Origin: Kutzneria chonburiensis
GTDB lineage: Bacteria; Actinomycetota; Actinomycetes; Mycobacteriales; Pseudonocardiaceae
Reading direction: 5' to 3'
NCBI RefSeq assembly: GCF_028622115.1
Contig: NZ_CP097263.1
Location: 1,426,001-1,490,000 of the forward strand
Length of the DNA stretch: 64,000 nucleotides
In this document: piece by piece, positions 23,936 to 32,728 of the stretch
Layout: every line of letters begins with the position of its first letter
Position numbering within the stretch: position 1 is the stretch's first letter
The notes under the pieces: model-generated
What the model was told of the DNA's origin: nothing
What the model saw: the letters and a program-made list of their open reading frames with translations, nothing else
Databases searched by the model: none
Made by a program: the position numbers and the translations under genes

Positions 23936-26644
23936 ATGCAGGTGACACGCCGCAGAAAGTCGACCGGAAGACGAAGCCGGCCAAGAGTCCTGGTCGCCGG
24001 CGCCGCAACCCTGGCGCTGGTCGTCCTGGGAACCGGCGTCGGCTCGGCGTCGACCAAGCAGTTCGGCACCGAGCGGGTCGGCGACATCACGCCGCAGGGC
24101 CAGGTGATCTCCAGCGACCAGTACCTGAACCCGATCGGCGACCGGCTGGTCCTGAACAACGGCAAGATCATGGCCTCCGCGGTCAGCCCCGACGGCAGCC
24201 ACCTGGCCGCGCTGATCACCGACGGCGGGCTGGCGCTGGCCGTCGTCGACCTGAAGAGCTGGAAGGTGCAGCAGCTCGTCGGCAACTCCGCCACCGCCGA
24301 TCTGAAGATCCCCGGCAACGACGTCGGCCAGGAAGGCCCGTCGTACTCGCCGGACGGCAAGACGCTGTGGATGGCCCAGACCGACGGCTACCGCCGCTTC
24401 ACGGTCAACGCCGACGGCTCGCTGGCCACCCCGACCTTCGTCAGCATCCCGGCCGACGGCGCCAAGCACGGCCTGCCGGCGCAGGCGGTGTTCTCGGCCG
24501 ACGGCACCACCGTGTACGCCGCGGTCAACGGCCAGAACCGGGTCGTGGCGATCAACGCGGCCAGCGGAGCCATCACGCAGAGCTGGGCCGTCGGCAACGC
24601 GCCACGTGACCTGGTCCGCATCGGCTCGAAGCTCTACGTCAGCAACGAGGGCGGCCGCCCCGCGGTCCCCGGCGACACCACGCTGAACTCGTACAACACC
24701 CAGGTGCCCGCCAATCCGGCGACCGGCGCGACGACGACCGGCACGGTCAGCGTGATCGACCCGGCCGGCTCGACGGTCCGCAGCATCGATGTCGGCCTGC
24801 ACCCGACCGCCTTGTACGCCAAGGGAAACACGCTGTTCGTGGCCAACACCGCGAGCAACGACGTGTCGGTGATCGACACCGGTCGGGACAAGGTCGTGCA
24901 GACGATCGCGACCCGGCCGTGGCCCGAGGCGACCGTCGGCTACGAGCCCGACGGCATCACCGTCACCGGCGACGGGCACCTGCTCGTCACGCTCGGCCGG
25001 GCCAATGCCGTTGCCGTGTACCGGTTCTCGAAGGCCCAGGAGCCGGTGAGCTACGTCGGCCTGCTGCCCACGGACTACTTCCCGACGGCCATCGCCACGG
25101 TCGGCAACACGATCGTCGTCTCCAACACGCGGGGCATCGACGCCCGCCGACCCACCACGGCGGCCGGCCACGGCACCCACGACACCACGTCCAGCGTGCA
25201 GAAGTTCAAGCTGCCCGATGACCGCACCATCCGCGGCTACACCGGCAAGGTGTTCCAGCAGAACGGCTGGACCAACAACGCGGCGCAGACGGCCAACGGC
25301 CACAAGGCCCAGCCGGTGCCGGTACCGCAGCGGCTCGGCGACCCGTCGACGATCAAGCACGTGTTCCTGATCGTCAAGGAGAACCGGACCTACGACCAGG
25401 TGTACGGGGACGACGCGCGCGGCAGCGGCGACCCGACGCTGGCCCAGTTCGGCGAGAACGTCACGCCCAACCAGCACGCGCTGGAGCAGCAGTTCGGCCT
25501 GTACGACAACACCTACGACATCGGCACCAACTCGGCCGAGGGCCACAACTGGCTGATGCAGGCCGACAATCCCGAGTACACCGAGTCCTCGGCCGGCGAG
25601 TACCTGCGCAGCTACGACACCGAGGACGACGCGCTCGGCCACCAGGAGTCCGGCTTCCTCTGGACCGGCGTCCAGGCCACCGGCAAGTCGGTGCGCGACT
25701 TCGGCGAGTTCCAGCAGTTCCTGACCAAGCCGGCCGGCGCGTCGTGGCAGAACCTGTACTGCGACACCAAGAACATGGTCGCCACCGGGCAGCCCACCGC
25801 CTACCCGCTGGTGTCGTCCTCGCCCATCCCGTCGCTCAACAGCGTGTCCGTGCCGGGCTTCCCGAAGTTCGACACCTCGGTGCCGGACATCTACCGCGAG
25901 CAGATCTGGCAGCAGGACTTCGCCCAGCACGGGCCGGCCAACCTGAACATGTTCTGGCTGTCCAGCGACCACACCGGCGGCCCGCCCAACCCGGCCGCGC
26001 AGGTCGCCGACAACGACCTGGCCGTCGGCCGGATCGTCGACACCATCTCGCACAGCCCGTACTGGAAGGACTCGGCGATCTTCATCGCCGAGGACGACTC
26101 GCAGGCCGGCCTCGACCACGTCGACGGGCACCGTGCGCCGATCCAGATCATCAGCCCGTGGGCCCGGCACGGTGTGGTCGACGACCACTACTACTCGCAG
26201 ATCACCATGATCCGGACCATCGAGCAGATCCTCGGCATGCACCCGATGAACCAGAAGGACACCGCCGCAACGCCGATGGCCTCCGCGTTCACCACCAAGC
26301 CCGACTTCACGCCGTACACCGCCGTGCCCAACCGCACCTCGCTCACCCTGGGCCTATCCACCCCGCCGAGCTGCGGCAACGACGTCGTCACGCAGTACGC
26401 CCAGCCGTCGACCACCGTGCCGGCGGACAAGCAGGGGCTGGCCGCGCAGTGGCAGCAGTGGGCCGGCAAGCAGCGCCTGACCGGGTCCGACGCTGTTCCC
26501 GACTACGCCAACCCGCTGCAGATGGACCACTGGACGTGGTACCAGACGCACGGCTGGACCACGCCGTACCCGGGGGAGAAGCAGCTCTACGCACCGGACC
26601 AGGTGCCCGGCGGCTTCATCCCGTCCTCCGACTCGGACGGCTGA
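23936..26644 (+). CDS. Secreted beta-propeller and phosphoesterase-family protein
   Basis: A 902-residue protein. Residues 1-35 form a signal peptide (RRRKSTGRRSR then a hydrophobic core). Residues about 60-450 hold YncE-like beta-propeller repeats with GQTVYAAVNGQ-like and LFVANTASNDVSVIDT blocks. Residues about 470-890 match the phosphoesterase family (PF04185, phospholipase C-like): HVFLIVKENRTYDQVYGD at the start and FIAEDDSQAGLDHVDGHR later. It would hydrolyse a phosphoester outside the cell. It follows the ABC permease directly. The real substrate is unknown. Confidence 0.9.
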   Translation: MQVTRRRKSTGRRSRPRVLVAGAATLALVVLGTGVGSASTKQFGTERVGDITPQGQVISSDQYLNPIGDRLVLNNGKIMASAVSPDGSHLAALITDGGLALAVVDLKSWKVQQLVGNSATADLKIPGNDVGQEGPSYSPDGKTLWMAQTDGYRRFTVNADGSLATPTFVSIPADGAKHGLPAQAVFSADGTTVYAAVNGQNRVVAINAASGAITQSWAVGNAPRDLVRIGSKLYVSNEGGRPAVPGDTTLNSYNTQVPANPATGATTTGTVSVIDPAGSTVRSIDVGLHPTALYAKGNTLFVANTASNDVSVIDTGRDKVVQTIATRPWPEATVGYEPDGITVTGDGHLLVTLGRANAVAVYRFSKAQEPVSYVGLLPTDYFPTAIATVGNTIVVSNTRGIDARRPTTAAGHGTHDTTSSVQKFKLPDDRTIRGYTGKVFQQNGWTNNAAQTANGHKAQPVPVPQRLGDPSTIKHVFLIVKENRTYDQVYGDDARGSGDPTLAQFGENVTPNQHALEQQFGLYDNTYDIGTNSAEGHNWLMQADNPEYTESSAGEYLRSYDTEDDALGHQESGFLWTGVQATGKSVRDFGEFQQFLTKPAGASWQNLYCDTKNMVATGQPTAYPLVSSSPIPSLNSVSVPGFPKFDTSVPDIYREQIWQQDFAQHGPANLNMFWLSSDHTGGPPNPAAQVADNDLAVGRIVDTISHSPYWKDSAIFIAEDDSQAGLDHVDGHRAPIQIISPWARHGVVDDHYYSQITMIRTIEQILGMHPMNQKDTAATPMASAFTTKPDFTPYTAVPNRTSLTLGLSTPPSCGNDVVTQYAQPSTTVPADKQGLAAQWQQWAGKQRLTGSDAVPDYANPLQMDHWTWYQTHGWTTPYPGEKQLYAPDQVPGGFIPSSDSDG

Positions 26645-26674
26645 CCCCAGCCATCCGGTAGTCCGACGTCTGGA

Positions 26675-26721
26675 CACGCCCCCGCCCGGCCCGGACAATG
26701 CGGCCGGGGGGTGGGGGCGTG
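26675..26721 (+). promoter_or_regulatory. Hairpin covering the start of the STAND-WD40 gene
   Basis: CACGCCCCC (26675-26683) pairs with GGGGGCGTG (26713-26721), with more C-G pairs inside. It ends on the GTG start codon, so it could both end upstream transcription and hide the ribosome binding site. Confidence 0.45.
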
Positions 26722-29700
26722 CCTCGACGTGAGCAGCCTTTGCGGCTGGGGGAAGAATCGCTGGTGGCTTTCGCCACGGATCTGCGGGCGTTGCGGGCGA
26801 AGGCAAGCAATCCGGCGTACCGGGAGCTGGGCCGGCGGGTGCACTACTCGGCGGCGACGCTGTCCGAGGCGGCCTCGGGACGCAAGCTGCCGAGCCTGCC
26901 GGTGACGCTGGCCTACGTGCGCGGCTGCGACGGCGACGTGGTGGCCTGGGAGCAGCGCTGGCGTCAGGTGGCGGCGGAGCTGGCCGACGAGCCGGCGGCG
27001 GAGCCGGACGAGCAGGAGCCGCCCTATGCCGGGCTGTCCACGTTCCGGCCCGAGCAGGTGGACAAGTTCTTCGGCCGCACCAGGTTGATCGACGAGGTGC
27101 TGGCCCGGCTGGCCGCGAACCGTCTGGTCGGCGTGTTCGGGCCGTCCGGCGCCGGCAAGTCCTCGCTGCTGCGGGCCGGCGTGATCGCGCGCTGGCAGGG
27201 GCCGGGCCGGTCGGTGGTGCTGTTCAATCCCGGTGAACACCCGTCGAGCCGGCTGGACGCGTTGTCCGCCAACGGTGAGACGCTGATCGTGGTCGACCAG
27301 TTCGAAGAGGTGTACACCCACTGCGCGGATCCGGTCGAGCGGGCCGAGTTCATCGCACGGCTGGTCGGCCTGGCCGATGATGCCGGCGGGCAGTGCCGCG
27401 TGCTGTTGGGCGTGCGGGCGGACTTTTACGGCCACTGCATGGATTCACCCGATCTGTTGGCGCGCTTGAGGGATGCTCAGGTAGCGGTGGGCGCGATGAC
27501 CACCGAGGAGCTGCGCGAGGTCATCGTCGAGCCGGCCGCCCGGGCCGGCGCGCGGGTGGAGAGCGCCCTGCTGACGGCGTTGGTGGCGCAGGTCGGCGGC
27601 CGGGCGGGGCTGCTGCCGTTGCTGTCCCACGCGCTGCTGGAGACGTGGCGAAGACGGCGCGGCAATACGTTGACACTGAACGGTTTCGAGGACACCGGCG
27701 GCATCGAGGGCGCGCTGGCCAAGACCGCCGAGGACGTCTACGCCGAGTTCGAGCCTGCGCAGCAACTGTTGGTGCGACAGCTTTTCCTGCGGCTCACGGC
27801 GGTCGGCGACGGCATCAACGACGTCAAGGCCCGGATCGGCCGGGACGAGCTGGACGCCGACATGTCGTTCGTGCTCGAACGACTGGCTGCGGCACGGTTG
27901 GTCGTGCTGGACACCGATTCCGTGGAGATGACTCACGAGGCGCTGCTGCGGTCGTGGCCGCGGCTGGGGCGCTGGCTGGCCGAGGATCGGGACGGCCGCC
28001 GCGTGCACCGGCAGCTCACCGAGGCGGCCAACACGTGGGAGTCGCTCGACCGCGATCCCGGCGCGCTCTACCGGGGTTTGCGCCTCGACTCGGCCCGTGA
28101 GTGGGACGGCCGTCGCCGTGAGCAGCTCACTGCCCGTGAACGGCAGTTCCTTGACGCCAGCTTGGCCGCCCGTGATCAGGAGCTGGCCCGTGAGCGGCGG
28201 CAACGCCTGCGGCTACGGCAGTTGGTGGCCGTGCTTTCGGTGCTGCTGCTCGTGGCCGTTTCTGCTGGTGTGTATGCCTTCCAGGCCGAGCTCGGCGCGG
28301 CCGAGGACCGCAACGTCGCCGTGTCGCAGCGGGTGGCGATGGAGGCGTTGGCGGAGTGGCCCGCCGATCCGGCGCGATCGGCGCAGCTGGCTTTGGCGGC
28401 GTACCGGCTCTCACCGACTCAGCAGGCCCGGAGCGCGTTGCTGAGCACGTATGGCACCCCGTACGCCACGCAGCTGTCCGGGCACAAGGCGGCGGTCGGC
28501 GGGGTGGCCTTCTCGTCCGACGGCCGGTTGATGGCCAGCGCCAGCATGGACGGCACCGTCCGGCTGTGGGACAGCCACGACGTCCACCACACCCGGCCGT
28601 TGAGCACCATCGGCGGGCAGATCCTCGGCGTGAACGGCGTCGTCTTCGGGCATGGCGTGCTGGTCGGCGTGGGCTGGGACCACACCGTGCGGATCTGGGA
28701 CATCAGCGATCCTCTGCATCCTGGGCCGCCGGTGATTCTCAAGGGGCACACCGAGTCCGTCACCTCGGCGGCGATCACCGCCGACGGCCGGACGCTCGTC
28801 ACCGGCAGCCTCGACCGCACCGTACGGATCTGGGATCTGACGAATCCCAAGCACCCCGCTCAGCTGGGCGATCCGCTGCCCCACGCCGGCGGCGTGTTCG
28901 CCGTGGCGTTGCGCGGTGACGGGAAGCTGCTCGCCACCGCCGGCAGCGATCGCACGATCCGGTTGTGGGACATGGCTGATCTTCGGCATCCGGTTGCCGT
29001 CGGCATGCTGGTCGGCCACACCGACCAGGTCGGGGCGCTCGCGTTCAGCCCGGACGGACAGCGTCTGGTCAGCGGCAGCGCCGACCAGACCGTGCGGCTG
29101 TGGGACGTCGCCGATCCCGCGCGGGCCACCCAGGCCGCGTCGGTCCTGGCTCGCGCCGCCGAGATCCGCTCCGTCGCGTTCGCCCCGGACGGGCGGACCG
29201 TGGCTACCGCCAGCCTTGACCGTACGGTGCGGCTGTGGACCGTCGGACGGGCCGACCTCGCCCAGTTCGCGGTGCTGGCCGGGCACACCGGGCAGGTCTA
29301 TGCCGCCACGTTCAGCCCCGACGGGCGCACCCTGGCCACCGCCAGCGAGGATCGGACCGTGCGGCTGTGGGACGTCGCCGGGCCGGTGTTCGGCGGGCAC
29401 ACCGATGCCGTGCTCGACGTGGCGTTGGCACCCAACGGGAAGGCCGTCGCGACCGCCGGATACGACGGCACCGTCCTGGTGCGGCAGTTCGCCGACCCCG
29501 AGCGGCCGGTCGTGCTGGCCGCGCACCAGGAGGCCGTGAACTCCGTCGCGTTCGCGCCCGACAGCCGCACCATGGCCTCGGCGTCGAAGGACGGCACGGT
29601 GCGTTTCTGGGACACCCGCGACCTGCTGCACATCACCCCGCTCGGCGAGCCGCTGGCCGGGTTCACCCAGGCCGTCAACACCGTGGCGTACAGCCACGAC

Positions 29701-30381
29701 GGCAAGCTGCTCGCCGCCGGCGGCAGCGACCGTGCCGTGATGCTGCTGGACGTGAGCGATCCTCGGTCGCCGCGGCCCATCGCCTCGTTGGAGATGACCG
29801 CCGGCATCGACGAGCTCGCGTTCGACCCGGCCGGCCGGCGGCTGGCCGCGGCTGGCGACGACGGCACCATCCGGATCTGGAACCTCGCCGACCGTGGGAA
29901 GCCGGTTTTGCTGGCCGGGCACGGCGCCGAGGTGAAGTCGGTGGCGTTCAGCCCGGACGGGCGGTTCCTGGCCAGCAGCAGCTTCGACGCCACCGTGCGG
30001 CTGTGGGACCTGGACGATCCCGCCGACCACATCGACCCGATCACCCACCCCGACCGGGTGTATTCGGTGGCGTTCAACGGGGATGGAAGCGTGTTGGCGT
30101 CCGCCGGCGCTGACGGGCGGGTGCGGTTGTGGGACCTGCACGATGTTCGTCGTCCCGTTGCGCTCGCGGACCTCACGGGGCATACCGAGCGTGTCTATTC
30201 GGTCGTTTTCGGTGCTGACGGGCACACATTGGCCAGTGCGAGTCAGGACCATACTGCTCGGCTGTGGGACGTTGATCCGGAGGCTGCTGCCGGTCGTGTG
30301 TGTGGGATGGTCGCTCCGGGGTTGGGGCGGGCGGATTGGGAGCGGTACTTTCCTGGGTTGGGGTTTCGCGCGCCGTGCTGA
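26719..30381 (+). CDS. HTH, STAND-type NTPase and WD40-repeat protein
   Basis: A 1220-residue protein. Residues about 10-90 are an XRE-like helix-turn-helix (LRALRAKASNPAYRELGRRV, SEAASGRKLPS). Residues about 105-480 are an nSTAND1-type NTPase: Walker A GPSGAGKSS near residues 141-149 and Walker B LIVVDQFEEVYT. A membrane-like helix follows (VLSVLLLVAVSAGVYAF). Residues about 590-1200 hold roughly 13-14 WD40 repeats, many ending VRLWD. Proteins of this build are signal-sensing switches; several STAND groups act in anti-phage conflict. The GTG at 26719 matches the start of the paralogue at 45579. Confidence 0.9.
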   Translation: MPRREQPLRLGEESLVAFATDLRALRAKASNPAYRELGRRVHYSAATLSEAASGRKLPSLPVTLAYVRGCDGDVVAWEQRWRQVAAELADEPAAEPDEQEPPYAGLSTFRPEQVDKFFGRTRLIDEVLARLAANRLVGVFGPSGAGKSSLLRAGVIARWQGPGRSVVLFNPGEHPSSRLDALSANGETLIVVDQFEEVYTHCADPVERAEFIARLVGLADDAGGQCRVLLGVRADFYGHCMDSPDLLARLRDAQVAVGAMTTEELREVIVEPAARAGARVESALLTALVAQVGGRAGLLPLLSHALLETWRRRRGNTLTLNGFEDTGGIEGALAKTAEDVYAEFEPAQQLLVRQLFLRLTAVGDGINDVKARIGRDELDADMSFVLERLAAARLVVLDTDSVEMTHEALLRSWPRLGRWLAEDRDGRRVHRQLTEAANTWESLDRDPGALYRGLRLDSAREWDGRRREQLTARERQFLDASLAARDQELARERRQRLRLRQLVAVLSVLLLVAVSAGVYAFQAELGAAEDRNVAVSQRVAMEALAEWPADPARSAQLALAAYRLSPTQQARSALLSTYGTPYATQLSGHKAAVGGVAFSSDGRLMASASMDGTVRLWDSHDVHHTRPLSTIGGQILGVNGVVFGHGVLVGVGWDHTVRIWDISDPLHPGPPVILKGHTESVTSAAITADGRTLVTGSLDRTVRIWDLTNPKHPAQLGDPLPHAGGVFAVALRGDGKLLATAGSDRTIRLWDMADLRHPVAVGMLVGHTDQVGALAFSPDGQRLVSGSADQTVRLWDVADPARATQAASVLARAAEIRSVAFAPDGRTVATASLDRTVRLWTVGRADLAQFAVLAGHTGQVYAATFSPDGRTLATASEDRTVRLWDVAGPVFGGHTDAVLDVALAPNGKAVATAGYDGTVLVRQFADPERPVVLAAHQEAVNSVAFAPDSRTMASASKDGTVRFWDTRDLLHITPLGEPLAGFTQAVNTVAYSHDGKLLAAGGSDRAVMLLDVSDPRSPRPIASLEMTAGIDELAFDPAGRRLAAAGDDGTIRIWNLADRGKPVLLAGHGAEVKSVAFSPDGRFLASSSFDATVRLWDLDDPADHIDPITHPDRVYSVAFNGDGSVLASAGADGRVRLWDLHDVRRPVALADLTGHTERVYSVVFGADGHTLASASQDHTARLWDVDPEAAAGRVCGMVAPGLGRADWERYFPGLGFRAPC

Positions 30382-30412
30382 GGTGGGTGCTGGGCGGGAA
30401 TAATTCGGTGTG

Positions 30413-30531
30413 TGGGTCGATTTGGTGTGGAGCCTCTGCGCGATGGCCCAAGGGCTAAAAGCGGGCAGGACGAGCCTGCCCTTGGCCTGTCAATTGTACG
30501 CCATCGCGCCCCTCCACACAAAATCGACCCA
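30413..30531 (+). repeat. Structured palindromic module, left end, copy 2
   Basis: Same core and same base stem (TGGGTCGATTT / AAATCGACCCA) as 15518-15636. Confidence 0.85.
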
Positions 30532-30635
30532 ATTTGCGGAGTTGGCGATCGGTGTGTGAAGGAATGGCGGTGGCCGGGTTTTGGCTCCCACTGTGCACCC
30601 TTGTGGTGGCCATTGTCCGCCGTTCGTTTCCCCGG

Positions 30636-31778
30636 TTAGTGCCGCAGGGGGCGGGTGATGTGGTGGCGGCCGGCCGGGGTGATCCAGTGAGTGGTGCCGT
30701 CTGAATCCTGGGTCACTGTGTAGTTGTCGTGTTTGCGGTGGTGGTGCCAGGTGCAGAGCCCCTGGAGGTTGGTGGCTTGGGTGCGGCCTGTGGGCCAGGG
30801 AGTGATGTGGTCGTGTTCCTGGATGGGGAGGGTGCAGCCGGGTGCGGTGCAGGTGCCGCCGGCCCGAGCAACGGACGTCTCCTTCATCAGCGCCGTGGGC
30901 CGGTAGGTGTCGGTGCTGATCGCGGAGATCTGCTGGTACTCATCCAGCAGGAGCCCTCGGAACGGGCCGTGCATCGCGAGTTCGCGGGCTGCCTCGGCGG
31001 CGATGGGGCCATAGCCGGCGAGCTGGCCGGGGTCGTTGGTCAACCCGAGCAGGGTCTCCATCGAGATCGTCACGAAGGTGCGCACGTTCCAGTTGGTGTG
31101 CTCGCCCCGCAGACGATCCCAGAGCACATCCGACCGCTTCTGGTCGGTGGTGCGCTCATCCTTCGGCAGCGACTTGGCGTCGGCGCAGATCTGCTGGAAC
31201 AGCTGGTGAGCCTCAGCAGCCGGGAGGATCCAGGTCAGTTTGGCCATGCCGTCGGGCAAGGCCGAGATCCCGACCTGCCGGTCGTTTTTGGCTTTGTGGC
31301 AGCGCTGTTCGTGGCCATCGGGATCGGCCTTGGCGACCAGGGCGGTGGCCTTGCGGCACACCTGAGTCCGGGTCATGCCACCGGCCTGTTCGGCCAGGGC
31401 CTGGTCGACTTCGGCGACCTGGGCCGGGTCCGACAGGTGGCGGGTCCGCTCCCACACGGCCGCGAACCGGGCGAGGTCGATCTCACCCCGGCGGAACCGC
31501 TCCGCCAGCGCAGGATGAGTCTCCAGAGCAGCTGCGACCTCTTGCGACCGGGCCAGCGCCGGCTCTGACACCTTCGTCGCCATCGCCAATTCGGTGAGGT
31601 CGTCGATGTGGTTGAGGGCCTCATGTTCGGCCCATTCACACACCGCCCGCACCTTCCGGGCCACCCCCACAAAATTGACCAACTGTTCTTGGGTCAGGTT
31701 CGCCGGATCCGCACCCACCACCAGATCGAACATGGCCCCGGTGAGTTCCATGTTCTCGATCTCGCGGGTGAGTTCCAT
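30636..31778 (-). CDS. DUF222/13E12 family HNH endonuclease, copy 2
   Basis: A 380-residue protein, about 95% identical by eye to the copy at 15776-16918. The HNH residues (TCTAPGC, DHI, NLQGLC, HHHRKHD) are unchanged, so both copies look active. Eight of the differences fall in the first 30 residues, and the rest are scattered. The 3' flank to the left module is shorter than in copy 1 (about 105 versus 140 bases), so the copies have diverged in the non-coding part. The ATG at 31778 was chosen as in copy 1. A LexA-like box precedes it. Confidence 0.9.
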   Translation of the reverse strand: MELTREIENMELTGAMFDLVVGADPANLTQEQLVNFVGVARKVRAVCEWAEHEALNHIDDLTELAMATKVSEPALARSQEVAAALETHPALAERFRRGEIDLARFAAVWERTRHLSDPAQVAEVDQALAEQAGGMTRTQVCRKATALVAKADPDGHEQRCHKAKNDRQVGISALPDGMAKLTWILPAAEAHQLFQQICADAKSLPKDERTTDQKRSDVLWDRLRGEHTNWNVRTFVTISMETLLGLTNDPGQLAGYGPIAAEAARELAMHGPFRGLLLDEYQQISAISTDTYRPTALMKETSVARAGGTCTAPGCTLPIQEHDHITPWPTGRTQATNLQGLCTWHHHRKHDNYTVTQDSDGTTHWITPAGRHHITRPLRH

Positions 31779-31792
31779 ACCTTTGAGAATAC

Positions 31793-31808
31793 TCGAACAC
31801 AAGATCGA
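31793..31808 (-). promoter_or_regulatory. LexA-like SOS box, DUF222-HNH copy 2
   Basis: Identical to the box of copy 1: TCGAAC-ACAA-GATCGA, at the same distance from the start codon. Confidence 0.6.
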
Positions 31809-31892
31809 ACGCGAATCCCTAACGGGTGAATCCCGTCCGACAGAAAGGCTTTTCTTTCTTCCCGCCACACCACAACACGGCAACTCCGACTA

Positions 31893-32015
31893 GTCGCGTG
31901 GATTTTGTGTGGAGGGGCGCGATGGCGTACAATTGACAGGCCAAGGGCAGGCTCGTCCTGCCCGCTTTTAGCCCTTGGGCCATCGCGCAGAGGCTCCACA
32001 CCAAATCCACGCGAC
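31893..32015 (-). repeat. Structured palindromic module, right end, copy 2
   Basis: Same core and base stem (GTCGCGTGGATTT / AAATCCACGCGAC) as 17033-17155, inverted relative to the left module. A CCAAC-rich low-complexity stretch follows at about 32040-32085. Confidence 0.85.
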
Positions 32016-32187
32016 CACACCGAATTAATCCCCCCACCCAAACCAACCCACCAACCCACCAACCACCCGCACCACCCCACACGACGCCCCCGGCTTACGC
32101 CGCTCGGGTCGCCCAGCGTGCGCAACCGCTGAACCAGTCCGACGCTGTGCTCGTGTGTCGAGCAGGGGCACGAAGTGGAGGACGGTC

Positions 32188-32565
32188 ATGATGGGTTGGG
32201 TGTTGCGGATCGTTGTCGCGGTGGCGCTGCTGGGTTCGGCCGGTGTGCACTACTTCTTGTTCACGCAGGGTTACCCCGGCATCGTCACCCCGCTGTTCTT
32301 GCTGAACGCGATCGGCGGCCTCGTGCTGGCGATCGCCGTCCTGGCCTGGCGGCACTGGCTGCCCGCGCTCGGCGCGCTCGGCTTCGGAGTCCTCACCTTG
32401 GGCTCTTACCTGCTGGCCGCCACCGTCGGCTTCCTCGGCCAGCACGACCAGTTCAACAGCCAGCCGGAGTACTGGAGCGTGATCACCGAGGTCGTCTGCA
32501 TCATCGGCGGCATCGCCCTGCTCGCGCTGCACAGCCGCGCCCGCGTGAGCGCCGGCTCCCGCTAG
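32188..32565 (+). CDS. Small four-helix membrane protein, unknown
   Basis: A 125-residue protein with four hydrophobic segments: residues about 4-20, 30-50, 55-80 and 95-115. Between helices 3 and 4 is a loop GQHDQFNSQPEYW. There are no charged catalytic motifs. I do not recognise a function. The ATG at 32188 follows GTGGAGGACGGTC. A strong terminator follows. Confidence 0.78.
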   Translation: MMGWVLRIVVAVALLGSAGVHYFLFTQGYPGIVTPLFLLNAIGGLVLAIAVLAWRHWLPALGALGFGVLTLGSYLLAATVGFLGQHDQFNSQPEYWSVITEVVCIIGGIALLALHSRARVSAGSR

Positions 32566-32571
32566 TCCACG

Positions 32572-32608
32572 ACCGAGGGCGGCGGAGGGGCGTGCCGCCG
32601 CCCTCGGT
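32572..32608 (+). terminator. Strong hairpin terminator
   Basis: A perfect 14-bp stem, ACCGAGGGCGGCGG with its complement, and a 9-base loop, right after the small membrane protein. Confidence 0.85.
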
Positions 32609-32728
32609 CCGAAGTGCACCCACCGTGCTCGCCTGCGCCACCCGCACCGCGCGCTCGGCGGTTGGTGCCTGCCATGAGGCCGTTTGTGGGTAGGAAGCCG
32701 CGGCCGGCACTGGGCAGCAAAGTGGAGA

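Larger units (their letters stand above)
30397..32033 (-). mobile_element. DUF222-HNH element, copy 2
   Basis: The same arrangement as copy 1: module 30413-30531, HNH gene, module 31893-32015. Outer flanks read AATAATTCGGTGTG on the left and, on the complement, ATTAATTCGGTGTG on the right, so the inverted repeats extend beyond the modules. Both copies have the same orientation. It lies 15 bases after the STAND-WD40 gene. No transposase is present. Confidence 0.65.

Noticed and set aside
15518-32015. CRISPR-like array from the four repeated modules
   Set aside because: There are only four copies, widely spaced, paired around genes and palindromic, with no short regular spacers.
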